64,000 nucleotides of DNA from positions 1 through 64,000 of the forward strand of contig NZ_CP007595.1 in the NCBI RefSeq assembly GCF_000785535.1. The letters are read 5' to 3'. Positions within the stretch are counted from its first letter, which is position 1, and each line of letters starts with the position of its first letter. The translations under genes and the position numbers were made by a program. This DNA is from Arthrobacter sp. PAMC 25486. GTDB taxonomy: Bacteria; Actinomycetota; Actinomycetes; Actinomycetales; Micrococcaceae. This document shows positions 30,333-39,094 of the stretch, one piece after another. The notes under the pieces were generated by a model. The model did not search any database and was not told the origin of the DNA. It saw nothing but the letters and a program-made list of their open reading frames with translations.

Positions 30333-31853
30333 TTAAAACAGGCCCTTGGGTGCGGCTGCCAGATCGACGACGCCGGGAGCTGCCGTGATGTTCAGCTGGT
30401 TCAGTTCCCCTGCGGCCAGGTTGGGAAGGTTCTCTGCTGCCGCGATGAAGCGGTTGATCTCAGCTTCCGTGACCAGGCCGGTGGCCAGGGTGCGGAACTT
30501 GTTGATGTATTGCTCACGGGCGAAGGGGCGGGCGCCCAGCGGGTGGGCGTCGGCCACAGCGATTTCATCGGTGATGAGCGTGCCGTCGTTCAGTGTGATC
30601 TCCACGGAACCGCCAAAGGCCTTCTCGGCGATGTCCAGGGAGTGGTAGCGGCGCGTCCACTCGGTGTCCTCTTCCGTGGTGACCTTGTGCCACAGCTCCA
30701 CAGTGTCGGGGCGGCCGGCACGCTCGGGGGAGTAGGAGTCCACATGATGCCATGAACCGTCCTGCAGGGCCACGGCGAAGATGTACGGGATGGAGTGGTC
30801 AAGGGTTTCCCGTGACGCGGTGGGCTCGTACTTCTGCGGATCGTTGGCGCCGGAGCCGATCACGTAGTGGGTGTGGTGGCTGGTCTTGATCAGGATGGAC
30901 TTCACGTTGGCCGGGTCGGTGGCTTCGGGGTGTTCGCCGTGCAGCTTGCGGGCCAGGTCGATCCACGCCTGTGCCTGGTATTCGGCCGAGTGCTCCTTGG
31001 TGTAGGTGTCCATGATGGCGCGCTTGGCTTCGCCCTCGGCCGGCAGCGGCACGGTGTATTGCGCGTCCGGGCCGTCGAGCAGCCAGGCGATAACGCCGTC
31101 TTCGCCTTCGTAGATCGGGACGGGGGAGGTCTGTCCGCGCATGGCACGGTCTGCCGCCTCGACGGCCATCTTGCCGGCGAAGGCAGGTGCGTGCGCCTTC
31201 CAGGTGGAGATTTCGCCCTTGCGAGACTGGCGGGTGGCGGTGGTGGTGTGCAAGCCCTGGCCTACGGCCTGGAAGATGGTTTCCACTTCAAGCCCCAACA
31301 GGGTGCCGATGCCGGCGGCGGCCGAGGGGCCGAGGTGGGCCACATGGTCAATCTTGTGCGCGTGCAGGCAGATGGCCTTGACCAGGTCCACCTGGATTTC
31401 GTAGCCCGTGGCCAGGCCGCGGACCAGGTCAGCGCCGGATGCGCCGGTGTGCTGGGCGACTGCCAGGATCGGCGGGATGTTGTCGCCCGGGTGGGAGTAG
31501 TCTGCCGCCAGGAATGTGTCGTGGTAATCAAGCTCGCGGACGGCCACGCCGTTGGCCCAGGCAGCCCACTCGGGGGAAACCTTCTCCGTGATGCCGAAGA
31601 CAGACGCGCCGGAGCCGCCCGTTGAGGGTGCATGGGCTAGGGCCTGGGCGCGGGCCGCAACAATGGGGCCGCGGTTCAGGGAGGCGATGGCCACGGAGGC
31701 GTTGTCGATGACACGGTTGATGATCATGTCGGTGACCTCAGCCGTCACGGCGACGGGGTCCGCGGCAACCTTGGCGATCTTGTACGCCAGCTGGTCCTCG
31801 TGGGCCAGGTTCTCTTCACTCTTGTACACGCGAACGTTGTGATCGATGGTCAT
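30333..31853 (-). CDS. prpD: 2-methylcitrate dehydratase
   Basis: A 506-residue MmgE/PrpD-family enzyme that dehydrates 2-methylcitrate. Family segments include [19 protein letters not shown], where DHD..H-type residues lie, [16 protein letters not shown] and [14 protein letters not shown]. The ATG at 31853 has AAAGGAA close upstream and removes 8 residues of a longer frame. The 62-bp gap from gntR holds a duplicated GGGGTTCAAATC (31869-31880, 31883-31894). Confidence 0.94.
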   Translation of the reverse strand: MTIDHNVRVYKSEENLAHEDQLAYKIAKVAADPVAVTAEVTDMIINRVIDNASVAIASLNRGPIVAARAQALAHAPSTGGSGASVFGITEKVSPEWAAWANGVAVRELDYHDTFLAADYSHPGDNIPPILAVAQHTGASGADLVRGLATGYEIQVDLVKAICLHAHKIDHVAHLGPSAAAGIGTLLGLEVETIFQAVGQGLHTTTATRQSRKGEISTWKAHAPAFAGKMAVEAADRAMRGQTSPVPIYEGEDGVIAWLLDGPDAQYTVPLPAEGEAKRAIMDTYTKEHSAEYQAQAWIDLARKLHGEHPEATDPANVKSILIKTSHHTHYVIGSGANDPQKYEPTASRETLDHSIPYIFAVALQDGSWHHVDSYSPERAGRPDTVELWHKVTTEEDTEWTRRYHSLDIAEKAFGGSVEITLNDGTLITDEIAVADAHPLGARPFAREQYINKFRTLATGLVTEAEINRFIAAAENLPNLAAGELNQLNITAAPGVVDLAAAPKGLF

Positions 31854-31915
31854 GGTGTTCCTTTCACAGGGGTTCAAATCCGGGGGTTCAAATCTTGGTG
31901 GATCGGTTATTTTGT

Positions 31916-32575
31916 TCAGCTATGTGGTGCAGGGGAAAGTTCGGGGGCGGTGCTTAGCAGGTGCCGCAGGCTGTTGTCCAGATGCACAGTGGTGGCCGCG
32001 TTGGCCACGACAGGGTTGCCGTTGGCGATAGCCAAGGCAATGCTGGCATGCTCCCGGGCCGCGTCGCGTAGTCGGGCGGGGTTGTCCTTGCCCAGGCGCC
32101 GCACCCGTACAAGGTGGACGCGCAGGTTTTTCAGCGCCTGGTTCAGGTAGTGATTTGCGACGGCGGCATCCACTGCGCTGTCCAGCTCGCCTGCCAGCCG
32201 GTAATAGTCGCTGCGGCTGGGGTCAGCTTCGGTGATCAGCTCACCCGCGTTGGCGAGCTTGCGATGCAGTTCCAGGAAGACCTCGCGGTCCCCGCGCCGG
32301 GCAGCCAGCTCTGCCGCCCGGCACTCCAGGGCCGAGCGCAGTTCGAACAGTTCATCCAGGTGGTCAAGGGAGATCTCGCTGACAACCATGCCGCGCCCGC
32401 TCTGCGGTTCGGCCAGGCCCTCGGCCATCAGTTTCGCCAGCGCCTCCCGGATGGGGGTGCGGGAAACTCCCAGGCGTTCCGAGAGTTCAACCTCGCCCAG
32501 AATGGTGCCGGGGGTCAGGCGCCAGTTGATGATGTCGCTGTGCAGCGTTGCATAGGCACGGTCGCTGGCTCGCAT
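31916..32575 (-). CDS. GntR/FCD-family regulator of the prp genes
   Basis: A 219-residue FadR-subgroup GntR protein. The winged helix (residues ~1-65) contains [17 protein letters not shown]. The FCD ligand domain follows with D/H metal-site positions in its helices. The ATG at 32575 is preferred because GGGAGGA lies directly upstream; the earlier ATG at 32587 overlaps that site. It heads the prpDBC operon and faces prpE. Two TGTATACA-type palindromes in the intergenic region are its likely operators, with a methylcitrate-type ligand plausible. Confidence 0.9.
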   Translation of the reverse strand: MRASDRAYATLHSDIINWRLTPGTILGEVELSERLGVSRTPIREALAKLMAEGLAEPQSGRGMVVSEISLDHLDELFELRSALECRAAELAARRGDREVFLELHRKLANAGELITEADPSRSDYYRLAGELDSAVDAAVANHYLNQALKNLRVHLVRVRRLGKDNPARLRDAAREHASIALAIANGNPVVANAATTVHLDNSLRHLLSTAPELSPAPHS

Positions 32576-32631
32576 GGTTCCTCCCATTCCGCCGTGTTGG
32601 CTTGGCGCGTTGATTGAAGACTACCTCTCCA

Positions 32632-32641
32632 TTGTATACAA
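32632..32641. promoter_or_regulatory. GntR operator candidate 1
   Basis: TTGTATACAA is a perfect 10-bp palindrome 57 bp upstream of the gntR start. Its core matches the second site at 32695-32702. It fits FadR/GntR-type operators, which are short AT-centred palindromes. Confidence 0.6.
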
Positions 32642-32694
32642 AGATCAATGTTTTTGCATGAATTTGCTGTGATTGTTTAACGTATCCGTTTCTG

Positions 32695-32702
32695 TGTATA
32701 CA
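32695..32702. promoter_or_regulatory. GntR operator candidate 2
   Basis: TGTATACA within CTGTGTATACATTGG. It sits just upstream of the prpE promoter and 62 bp from operator 1. The pair could let one dimeric regulator control both directions. Confidence 0.6.
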
Positions 32703-32709
32703 TTGGTGC

Positions 32710-32739
32710 TTGTTTTTGTCCGTTCGGAGACGATATTAT
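32710..32739 (+). promoter_or_regulatory. Candidate prpE promoter
   Basis: TTGTTT (32710-32715) and TATTAT (32734-32739) with an 18-bp spacer lie 36 bp before the prpE start. The operator at 32695 directly abuts it, which suits regulation by the divergent GntR protein. Confidence 0.5.
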
Positions 32740-32774
32740 GGCTCACATCACATCAACGCGGATGGAGTGGTGCC

Positions 32775-34709
32775 ATGGCATTGCAGGAGACCGGATTGCA
32801 GGACAGGAACTACCGGGAAGAGTACCAACGCAGTCTCAGCGACCCGGAAGGGTTTTGGCTGGCGGCGGCGCAGGCGGTGGACTGGACGGTGCCGCCAACG
32901 CGGGCATTTGACGGCAAAGCACCCAATGGCGAGCCGTCGCCTGCCGGGTGCTGGTTCCCTGACGGCGAGCTCAACACCTGCTTCAACGCCCTTGACCGCC
33001 ACGTTGCCGCCGGCCGAGGGGACCAGCCGGCCCTGATCCATGATTCCGCGATGACCGGTGAGCAGCGCACGTACAGCTACAGCGAACTGACGGACCTCGT
33101 CTCAAGATTCGCCGGCGTGCTCCGCGCCCAGGGTGTGGGCAAGGGGGACCGCGTGGTCATCTACCTGCCCATGATCCCCGAGGCTGCCATCGCCATGCTG
33201 GCCGCAGCCCGGCTCGGGGCCATCCATTCCGTCGTGTTCGGCGGCTTTGCCGCGAGCGAGTTGGCCACCCGGCTCAAGGACGCCGCACCCAAGGTGGTGG
33301 TGACGACGTCGGGAGGCCTGGAGCCTAACCGCGCCATCGAGTACCTGCCCGCGGTCCATGAGGCCCTGACCAAGGCCGGGATGGAAACGCTTCCCGTCAT
33401 CATCAAGCATCGCGACGGCTTCGCCACTGACCCCGCGTCCCTCGACTGGAATGCCACGGATTGGGACGCCGCCATCGCCGTTGTCGAGCCCGCGGCGCCC
33501 GTGCCGGTGAAGGCGACGGACCCGCTCTACGTCCTCTACACCTCCGGAACCACCGGCACGCCCAAGGGGGTGGTGCGCGATAACGGGGGACACGCCGTCG
33601 CACTTCTGTGGAGCATGGCGAACCTCTACGACATCCGGGCGGGCGACGTGTGGTGGACGGCGTCGGATGTGGGTTGGGTGGTGGGGCATTCCTATATTGT
33701 GTACGGGCCGCTGTTGGCCGGCGCCACTACGGTCATGTACGAGGGCAAGCCCGTGGGCACCCCCGACGCCGGCGCCTTCTGGCGCGTCATCGAGCAGCAC
33801 GGGGTGAAGGCCCTGTTCACCGCGCCCACCGCCCTGCGCGCCATCCGCAAGATGGACCCGGAGGCAGCGCTGCTGAAGAAGTACGACGTCGGACACCTCC
33901 AAACGCTGTTCACCGCGGGCGAGCGGCTGGACACCGACACGTACCACTGGGCCGGGCGGGTGCTTGGTGTGCCGGTGGTGGACCATTGGTGGCAGACGGA
34001 GACCGGGTGGGCCATTGTGGGCAATCCGCGCGGCATGGAACTGCTGCCGTTGAAGGCCGGCTCGCCCACGCTGCCCATGCCGGGTTACGACCTGCGCATT
34101 GTTGACGGGTTGGGCGCTCCCGTACCGGCGGGGGAGGAGGGCAACATTGTGCTGGGCCTGCCGCTGCCGCCGGGGACGCTGCCTACGCTGTGGCGGGACG
34201 ATGCGCGCTTTGTGGATTCATATTTGGGTGCCTTCCCCGGCTTTTATGCCACGGGAGATTCGGGCTATGTAGATGAGGGTGGCTACGTGTTTGTCATGGG
34301 CCGCACCGACGACGTCATTAACGTTGCCGGCCACCGGCTGTCCACGGGCGCCATCGAGCAGGTGGTGGGCACGCATGCCGCCGTCGCCGAGTGCGCCGTG
34401 ATCGGGGTTGCCGATGCGCTCAAGGGGCAGAAGGCTGTGGGGTACGTGGTGCTCAAGGCCGGGGTTTCGATGGCGGCTGCGGAGCTGGAGAAGGAACTTA
34501 TTGCGCTGGTGCGCCGGGAGATCGGGCCGGTGGCGGACTTCAAGGCAGCCGTGGTGGTGGAGGCCCTGCCGAAGACCCGTTCGGGGAAGATCCTGCGCAA
34601 GACCATGCGGCAGATTGCCGACGGCGACGACTATGTGGTGCCCTCAACCATTGAGGACCGCTCGGTGATTGATGCGCTTATCCCAGTCCTCACGGGCAAG
34701 CGGCCTTAA
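32775..34709 (+). CDS. prpE: AMP-forming acyl-CoA synthetase, likely propionyl-CoA synthetase
   Basis: A 644-residue acetyl/propionyl-CoA synthetase. The P-loop is LYTSGTTGTPKGVV, the hinge region YATGDSGYVD, and the acetylatable catalytic lysine is Lys605 in RSGKILRKTM. It activates propionate (or another short acid) with ATP and CoA. Opposite orientation to gntR-prpDBC over a region with shared operators points to propionate. The ATG at 32775 gives the family N-terminus; in-frame codons upstream run through the promoter. Confidence 0.9.
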   Translation: MALQETGLQDRNYREEYQRSLSDPEGFWLAAAQAVDWTVPPTRAFDGKAPNGEPSPAGCWFPDGELNTCFNALDRHVAAGRGDQPALIHDSAMTGEQRTYSYSELTDLVSRFAGVLRAQGVGKGDRVVIYLPMIPEAAIAMLAAARLGAIHSVVFGGFAASELATRLKDAAPKVVVTTSGGLEPNRAIEYLPAVHEALTKAGMETLPVIIKHRDGFATDPASLDWNATDWDAAIAVVEPAAPVPVKATDPLYVLYTSGTTGTPKGVVRDNGGHAVALLWSMANLYDIRAGDVWWTASDVGWVVGHSYIVYGPLLAGATTVMYEGKPVGTPDAGAFWRVIEQHGVKALFTAPTALRAIRKMDPEAALLKKYDVGHLQTLFTAGERLDTDTYHWAGRVLGVPVVDHWWQTETGWAIVGNPRGMELLPLKAGSPTLPMPGYDLRIVDGLGAPVPAGEEGNIVLGLPLPPGTLPTLWRDDARFVDSYLGAFPGFYATGDSGYVDEGGYVFVMGRTDDVINVAGHRLSTGAIEQVVGTHAAVAECAVIGVADALKGQKAVGYVVLKAGVSMAAAELEKELIALVRREIGPVADFKAAVVVEALPKTRSGKILRKTMRQIADGDDYVVPSTIEDRSVIDALIPVLTGKRP

Positions 34710-35318
34710 AGTACGGGCGCCAAGTCTACGTTCGGCGGAGGCCTGGCGCGGGGGACAGGCGCGCCGGATCCCGAGCTGTCTGTCGCCAGCGGAGCACGCC
34801 GGCCTTCGACGATGTCCGGATCTCAAACTCTGGAAATCCCCGTTTGCTTCATTTCCTGCGATGCGCGTCATCGCCGATGAATACCACGGCTCGCGATGCC
34901 AAGCGGGACAACCCAGTCACTTGGGATCAGGCGGGCATTTGCCAAGGCCGGGCTGGTGCTCGTCGGAGCCAGGTGAATGGGCCCGCGGGGGACTGAAGTT
35001 CTGCCCCGTATGGGGCCGCCGCGCTTCACCGGACAGATCACCGGGCAGGTCTTACGGGACGCTCCAGGGCCTGCCAGGTCGAAGGCGCAGGTCAGAGGGC
35101 TATTTGTCCGGTGAGGGACCGGCCTACGGGACAGCTCTGGACTCCTATCCGGACAGACCCCTTGCGCCACTTGCGTGTAAATCGCAACTGTAAATGGCGG
35201 CATTCTCTCGGCACTAAATGTCATTGCGACTACAGGGACGAGGGCCCCATACATGATGTTCCGGTAGGGAGTGGACGCACGCACGCGCCTCACAGCGCGC
35301 GAAACGGCGGCCTCGACG
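34710..35318. other. 609-bp gap, no gene recognised
   Basis: Frames here are open on both strands but lack homology, start sites or codon pattern. The content is GC-rich with scattered GGGACAG and CCGGACAG words (34755-35160) that look like decayed inverted repeats. CGCACGCACGCGC (35276-35288) is a simple repeat. It marks the passage from the prp locus to the accessory stretch and may be a scar of past insertion. Confidence 0.5.
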
Positions 35319-35966
35319 CTACGGGGCGACAGCGGGGGTGGGGGCCTCAATCGCGAGCTTTACGCCGATCCCACCGAGGAGCGTGCCGGTGACCCACTTC
35401 TGCCACCGCATCCACGTCGGCTTACGCTGCAGGAATGTGGCGACCGAGCCTGCGGCGACAATAATCGCACCATTGACCGCGACGCCGACGAGGATCTGGA
35501 TCGCGCCGAGCTGAAAGCCTTGCGCGACGATGCTGCCGGCGGCGGGGTCGATGAACTGGGGGATGAGCGCGAGATAGAGGATCGCGACCTTTGGGTTGAG
35601 AAGATTTGTCAGGAGTCCCATGCGGAAGAGCTTGCCGAACGAGTCGCGCGGGAGCTCGCTGGTCTCGAACAGCGACTTTCCTCCCGGGCGAAGCGTCTTG
35701 TAGGCGAGCCAGAGGAGGTAGACCGCACCAGCGACCTTCAGTGCGATGAACAGCCACGGGACAACGAGGAACACCGCTGCTAGCCCGAGGGTTGCCATCA
35801 CCATGTACACGACGAAGCCAACTGCCGTGCCGGAGAGCGACATCATCCCGGCACGCCATCCCTGGCTAATGCTGCGAGAGACCAGGTACATCATGTTCGG
35901 CCCGGGGGTGAGGGCGAGACCAAGCTCGATGAGAGCGATGCCGGCCGCGGCGGACAACGAGATCAT
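35319..35966 (-). CDS. LysE/RhtB-family amino-acid exporter
   Basis: A 215-residue inner-membrane protein with about six hydrophobic segments. The N-terminal signature LALTPGPNMMYLVSRSISQG and TNLLNPKVAILYLALIPQF are hallmarks of the LysE/RhtB family, which exports amino acids or homoserine lactones. The start at 35966 is preferred over 35981 and 36002 because AAGAAG lies ~5 bases upstream. It is a lone gene; its substrate is unknown. Confidence 0.88.
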   Translation of the reverse strand: MISLSAAAGIALIELGLALTPGPNMMYLVSRSISQGWRAGMMSLSGTAVGFVVYMVMATLGLAAVFLVVPWLFIALKVAGAVYLLWLAYKTLRPGGKSLFETSELPRDSFGKLFRMGLLTNLLNPKVAILYLALIPQFIDPAAGSIVAQGFQLGAIQILVGVAVNGAIIVAAGSVATFLQRKPTWMRWQKWVTGTLLGGIGVKLAIEAPTPAVAP

Positions 35967-36333
35967 GCACACTTCTTTCATGAGGTGGGTTGGGATGAGC
36001 ATCCCCGTCGATGCCGAGCTGCACCCAATTCTCCCACTCCGTATGACTCAGTCACCCCCGAACCGCCGAGGGTGACCTCTGTCAATGTGGGGATCTCGTG
36101 CCATGGTGCCGACCTGTTTGCTGGAATCCGTGACCGCCCGAAACTGATTGATTCCGACACGAAGGCGGTGAGCACCGTGAATCGCGACGATGGACGTCCT
36201 GGTCCCCGCTTCGCTTGGCGTCCGGCCTTCGGGACTTTGAAGTCGTCTCAATGCGATCCTAGAAAATGATCCCCACGTGTGCGACGATCCATCTGGCGCA
36301 GAGCCTGTCAGTGGCTCCGCCCACAGTGATGAC

Positions 36334-36964
36334 ATGAAGCTTCTCCTACCGTCCCGATTTCTCGGAGCTGTTCCAGATTTCCTCAGCACATTGAAATCAG
36401 ACTCCCTCTCGGACATCCGTATCGCTTATATCAACGACGCAGCCAAGCCGCTCGGTGATGCTCCATTTGTTGAGCGGGAACGTCTTCAGCTTCAAAGTTT
36501 GGGATACACGCTCGTCCCGCTGACGATCGGAGACGGTACTGCTGCTGATATTTCTACCGCACTCAATACCGTCGACGCGGTCTATGTAGCCGGTGGTATG
36601 GCTGATGGCTGTTCTGCGCAGCACGGGCGCTGACGAAGTCCTGATCGAGCGGGTCCGCGCAGGGCTGCCTTATGTCGGAGCCACCGCCGGCGCTGTAATC
36701 ATGCGGAAAAGCATTGATACTGCGATTGCACTCGACGGCCACACGGACGGAACATCCTTGGACAATCTCAGCGGTCTCGGACTCCTGGATGCGGTGATTC
36801 TGCCTCATGCTGATGGGCAGCTGTCGCCGTACTCGCCGGAGGCAATCGCTGAGGTGGCACGTCGCCTGGGCGGAATGCTCGGACTGACGATGCTGCCGGA
36901 TGACACCGCCCTGCTTGTAGCAAATAGGGATGTACGCATGGTGGCCTCTCCCGCCACTGCGTAG
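36334..36964 (+). pseudogene. Peptidase E (S51 family), frameshifted and with altered nucleophile
   Basis: The first frame (KLLLPSRFLGAVPDFL to DAVYVAGGM, ~36334-36597) continues in a second frame from ~36599 (WLMAVLRSTGADEVLIERV to the stop at 36964). In the family an Asn-Thr-Phe-like tripeptide separates these pieces; here only one base remains, consistent with an 8-bp deletion. The nucleophile motif, normally G-x-SAG, reads GATAGA: Thr (36683-36685) replaces Ser. Two independent lesions make decay likely. Peptidase E cleaves Asp-X dipeptides. The ATG at 36334 fits the family start; upstream frame to 36277 is non-homologous. Confidence 0.75.
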
Positions 36965-37278
36965 TCCCTTGTCCTACACAGCACCGTTTTTCTGCTGCTC
37001 GCAGGGATGCTGGAGGGACAATGGCCTTAATTAGCCCTGCCCCAGTGAGCGTTCCCCTGTGGACAGCTCAACGATCTCGCTGCCGCCATTGCTTTGGGCG
37101 AACCAAACGCCCGGAGCCGGACCGCCTTGCGGGACAGCTTCAAGCGACAGTCTAAACAGAGCCCGCCTCTGAATACTTGCCATGGTAAAGTTCGAACTGT
37201 GAGTTACTTATTCTTCGTCTACTGGGGCTAACACCAGTCTGCTCCTTGTGAGTTTTCCGAGGCTGCGGCCTGGCTCTT
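36965..37278. other. Gap upstream of the ABC-F leader
   Basis: About 310 bp with no gene recognised. The rrn-type or SigA promoter of the ABC-F operon should lie here, but no clear -35/-10 pair with 17-bp spacing is visible. A TTGCGGGACAGCTT word near 37123 resembles one at ~35128 in the other gap. Confidence 0.4.
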
Positions 37279-37368
37279 ATGCCATCCGTCACCGACATTT
37301 CTGTCATGTGTGGCGTCCCAGCAGATTTGAGCGCATTTCCCGCTCCACATGGCGCCCATTACTTCTAA
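37279..37368 (+). CDS. Leader peptide upstream of the ABC-F gene (candidate)
   Basis: A 29-codon frame, starting MPSVTDISVMCGVPADL and ending HGAHYF, stops with TAA at 37366-37368. The stop lies in the loop of the hairpin at 37352-37378, about 50 bp before the ABC-F start. A shorter start ATG exists at 37306. No strong ribosome site is seen. Position, length and the overlap with the hairpin match ribosome-mediated attenuators of ABC-F and erm resistance genes. Ribosome stalling by an antibiotic near the end would disrupt the hairpin. Functional role is inferred. Confidence 0.5.
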   Translation: MPSVTDISVMCGVPADLSAFPAPHGAHYF

Positions 37369-37381
37369 CAATGGGTGTTTT
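37352..37381 (+). terminator. Attenuator-like hairpin with U-run before the ABC-F gene
   Basis: CCCATT (37355-37360) and AATGGG (37370-37375) form a stem, extended by G-C/G-U pairs on the outside. TGTTTT follows. The leader stop codon is in its loop. It would weaken downstream transcription unless a ribosome is held on the leader. Confidence 0.5.
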
Positions 37382-37417
37382 CTAAGCGAGCGGTTGCGCC
37401 TCCCTTTCGGAGGAATA

Positions 37418-39094
37418 ATGACCATCACAATTACCTTGCCTGCACGCGCCCGCGCGCAGCTCATAGCATCCACTATTCATGTTGTTCGTGGCGGGCGTAA
37501 GGTCCTGACCAACGTTGACCTCACCATTACACCAGGAACCCGAGTGGGGATCGTCGGCGAAAACGGCCGTGGAAAATCAACCCTGCTTCACGTCCTTGCC
37601 GAGATACTGACACCTGACTCGGGCACAGTGCTACGCATTGGCACTCTCGGCATTGCCGAACAAGAAATGCCCACTGATGACGGGCGCACGGTCGGGGATC
37701 TCATCACCGAGCAATTGGCCGATTCCCGTGCTGCGCTGCGCGCATTTGATCTTGGCGCAGAAGCTATAGCGGCACAGTCACCAGGCGCGGAGAAGATATT
37801 TGCCGAAGCCCTGAATGCGGCCGAAACGCTTGATGCCTGGGACGCGGATCGCCGGGTTGACGTCGCGCTCGAATCGTTGGGAGCCGTCACCGACAGGGAG
37901 CAACTGCTGTCTGAACTATCTGTGGGTCAGCGCTATCGCGTCAGGCTTGCCTGCCTATTGGGCGCTGAACATGATTTCCTTCTTCTGGACGAACCGACGA
38001 ACCACCTCGATCAGCAGGGGCTGGAGTATCTCACCGAGCAGCTGCGTGGCAGCCAAGGGGGAATCGTCGTCGTGAGCCACGACCGGGCACTCTTGACAGA
38101 TGTTGCCACCCACATCCTTGACCTTGACCCGAGCCGAGACGGGATTCCACGCCTCTACGGCGGTGGGTATTCGGGGTACCAGGAAGGACGCGCAGCAGAA
38201 CGTGAACGGTGGGTCGATGAGCATGAGCAGCAACAGGCCGTACATTCCCGGCTAATCCAAGACCTGGCAACGGCTCAGAACCGCCTCGTGTCGGGATGGC
38301 GACCACCCAAGGGAACAGGAAAACACCAGCGACAAACCCGCGCCCCAGGCCTTGTTCGTTCCGTCCACCGACGGCGCGATGACCTTGAAAATCACAGAAT
38401 CACCGCTCCTGAGCCACCGCTTGAATTTCGCATGCCAGAACTTTCCGCGCGGCCTGGTGTCACACTGATCCAAGCGGTGCGGGTGGCAGTCGACGGGCGA
38501 ATGCACTCAGCTATGACCCTCATCGTTGAGTCGGGCTGCAAGTTTGTGGTCTCAGGGCCGAACGGTGCCGGAAAATCAACCTTCCTTAGCGTGTTGGCCG
38601 GAACCCTTGCACCTTCCACGGGAGAAATCCATCATGCCCGTGGAGCAAGAATCGCCTACCTGTCACAGGAGTCACCTACCGCAACGACGCTGCGGGCCCG
38701 CGACGCATTCAACGCCCACCTCGGCACTTTGACCAGCGCCGGAACGCTCAAAGAAGGCGAAATGATTTCCCTCAAGTCGCTCGGGATTCTATCCTCGGCC
38801 GATGTCAATCGTCCGGTACGGGAGCTATCCATGGGCCAACAGCGCCGTCTCGATCTTGCGATGGCACTGGCAACCAAGCCTCATGTGCTGTTGCTCGATG
38901 AACCCAGCAACCACCTGTCCATCTCGCTTGTTGATGAACTCACCGAGGGGCTGCACGCGACGAAGGCCGCCGTAATCGTCGCGACCCACGACCGTCAACT
39001 TCTTCGCGACCTTGCAAGCTGGCAGCACATCAACTTGGCAAACCCCAAAGAAGACTGGTCTGGAAGCTCAACCTTCGAAGGGCGCGCCTCATGA
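37418..39094 (+). CDS. ABC-F ATPase, antibiotic-resistance (ribosome-protection) type
   Basis: A 558-residue protein with two ABC domains and no membrane segment. Walker A GENGRGKS (47-54) and GPNGAGKS, signatures LSVGQRYR and LSMGQQRR, and Walker B LLLDEPTNHLD and LLLDEPSNHLS define the ABC-F class. The linker between the domains is basic and moderately long. ABC-F proteins of the ARE group eject macrolides, lincosamides or pleuromutilins from the ribosome. The ATG at 37418 has GGAGGA 3-4 bases upstream. It overlaps an MFS gene by 4 bp and is preceded by a leader peptide. Resistance spectrum is unknown; EttA-like housekeeping roles are less likely. Confidence 0.88.
   Translation: MTITITLPARARAQLIASTIHVVRGGRKVLTNVDLTITPGTRVGIVGENGRGKSTLLHVLAEILTPDSGTVLRIGTLGIAEQEMPTDDGRTVGDLITEQLADSRAALRAFDLGAEAIAAQSPGAEKIFAEALNAAETLDAWDADRRVDVALESLGAVTDREQLLSELSVGQRYRVRLACLLGAEHDFLLLDEPTNHLDQQGLEYLTEQLRGSQGGIVVVSHDRALLTDVATHILDLDPSRDGIPRLYGGGYSGYQEGRAAERERWVDEHEQQQAVHSRLIQDLATAQNRLVSGWRPPKGTGKHQRQTRAPGLVRSVHRRRDDLENHRITAPEPPLEFRMPELSARPGVTLIQAVRVAVDGRMHSAMTLIVESGCKFVVSGPNGAGKSTFLSVLAGTLAPSTGEIHHARGARIAYLSQESPTATTLRARDAFNAHLGTLTSAGTLKEGEMISLKSLGILSSADVNRPVRELSMGQQRRLDLAMALATKPHVLLLDEPSNHLSISLVDELTEGLHATKAAVIVATHDRQLLRDLASWQHINLANPKEDWSGSSTFEGRAS

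Noticed and set aside
34669..35193. 174-codon frame after prpE as a gene
   Set aside because: Overlaps the prpE end, no homology, Arg/Ser/Gly/Pro composition and no ribosome site.
34755..37140. GGGACAG/CCGGACAG words as ends of an insertion sequence
   Set aside because: They are short, imperfect, not at matching distances and no transposase remnant lies between them.
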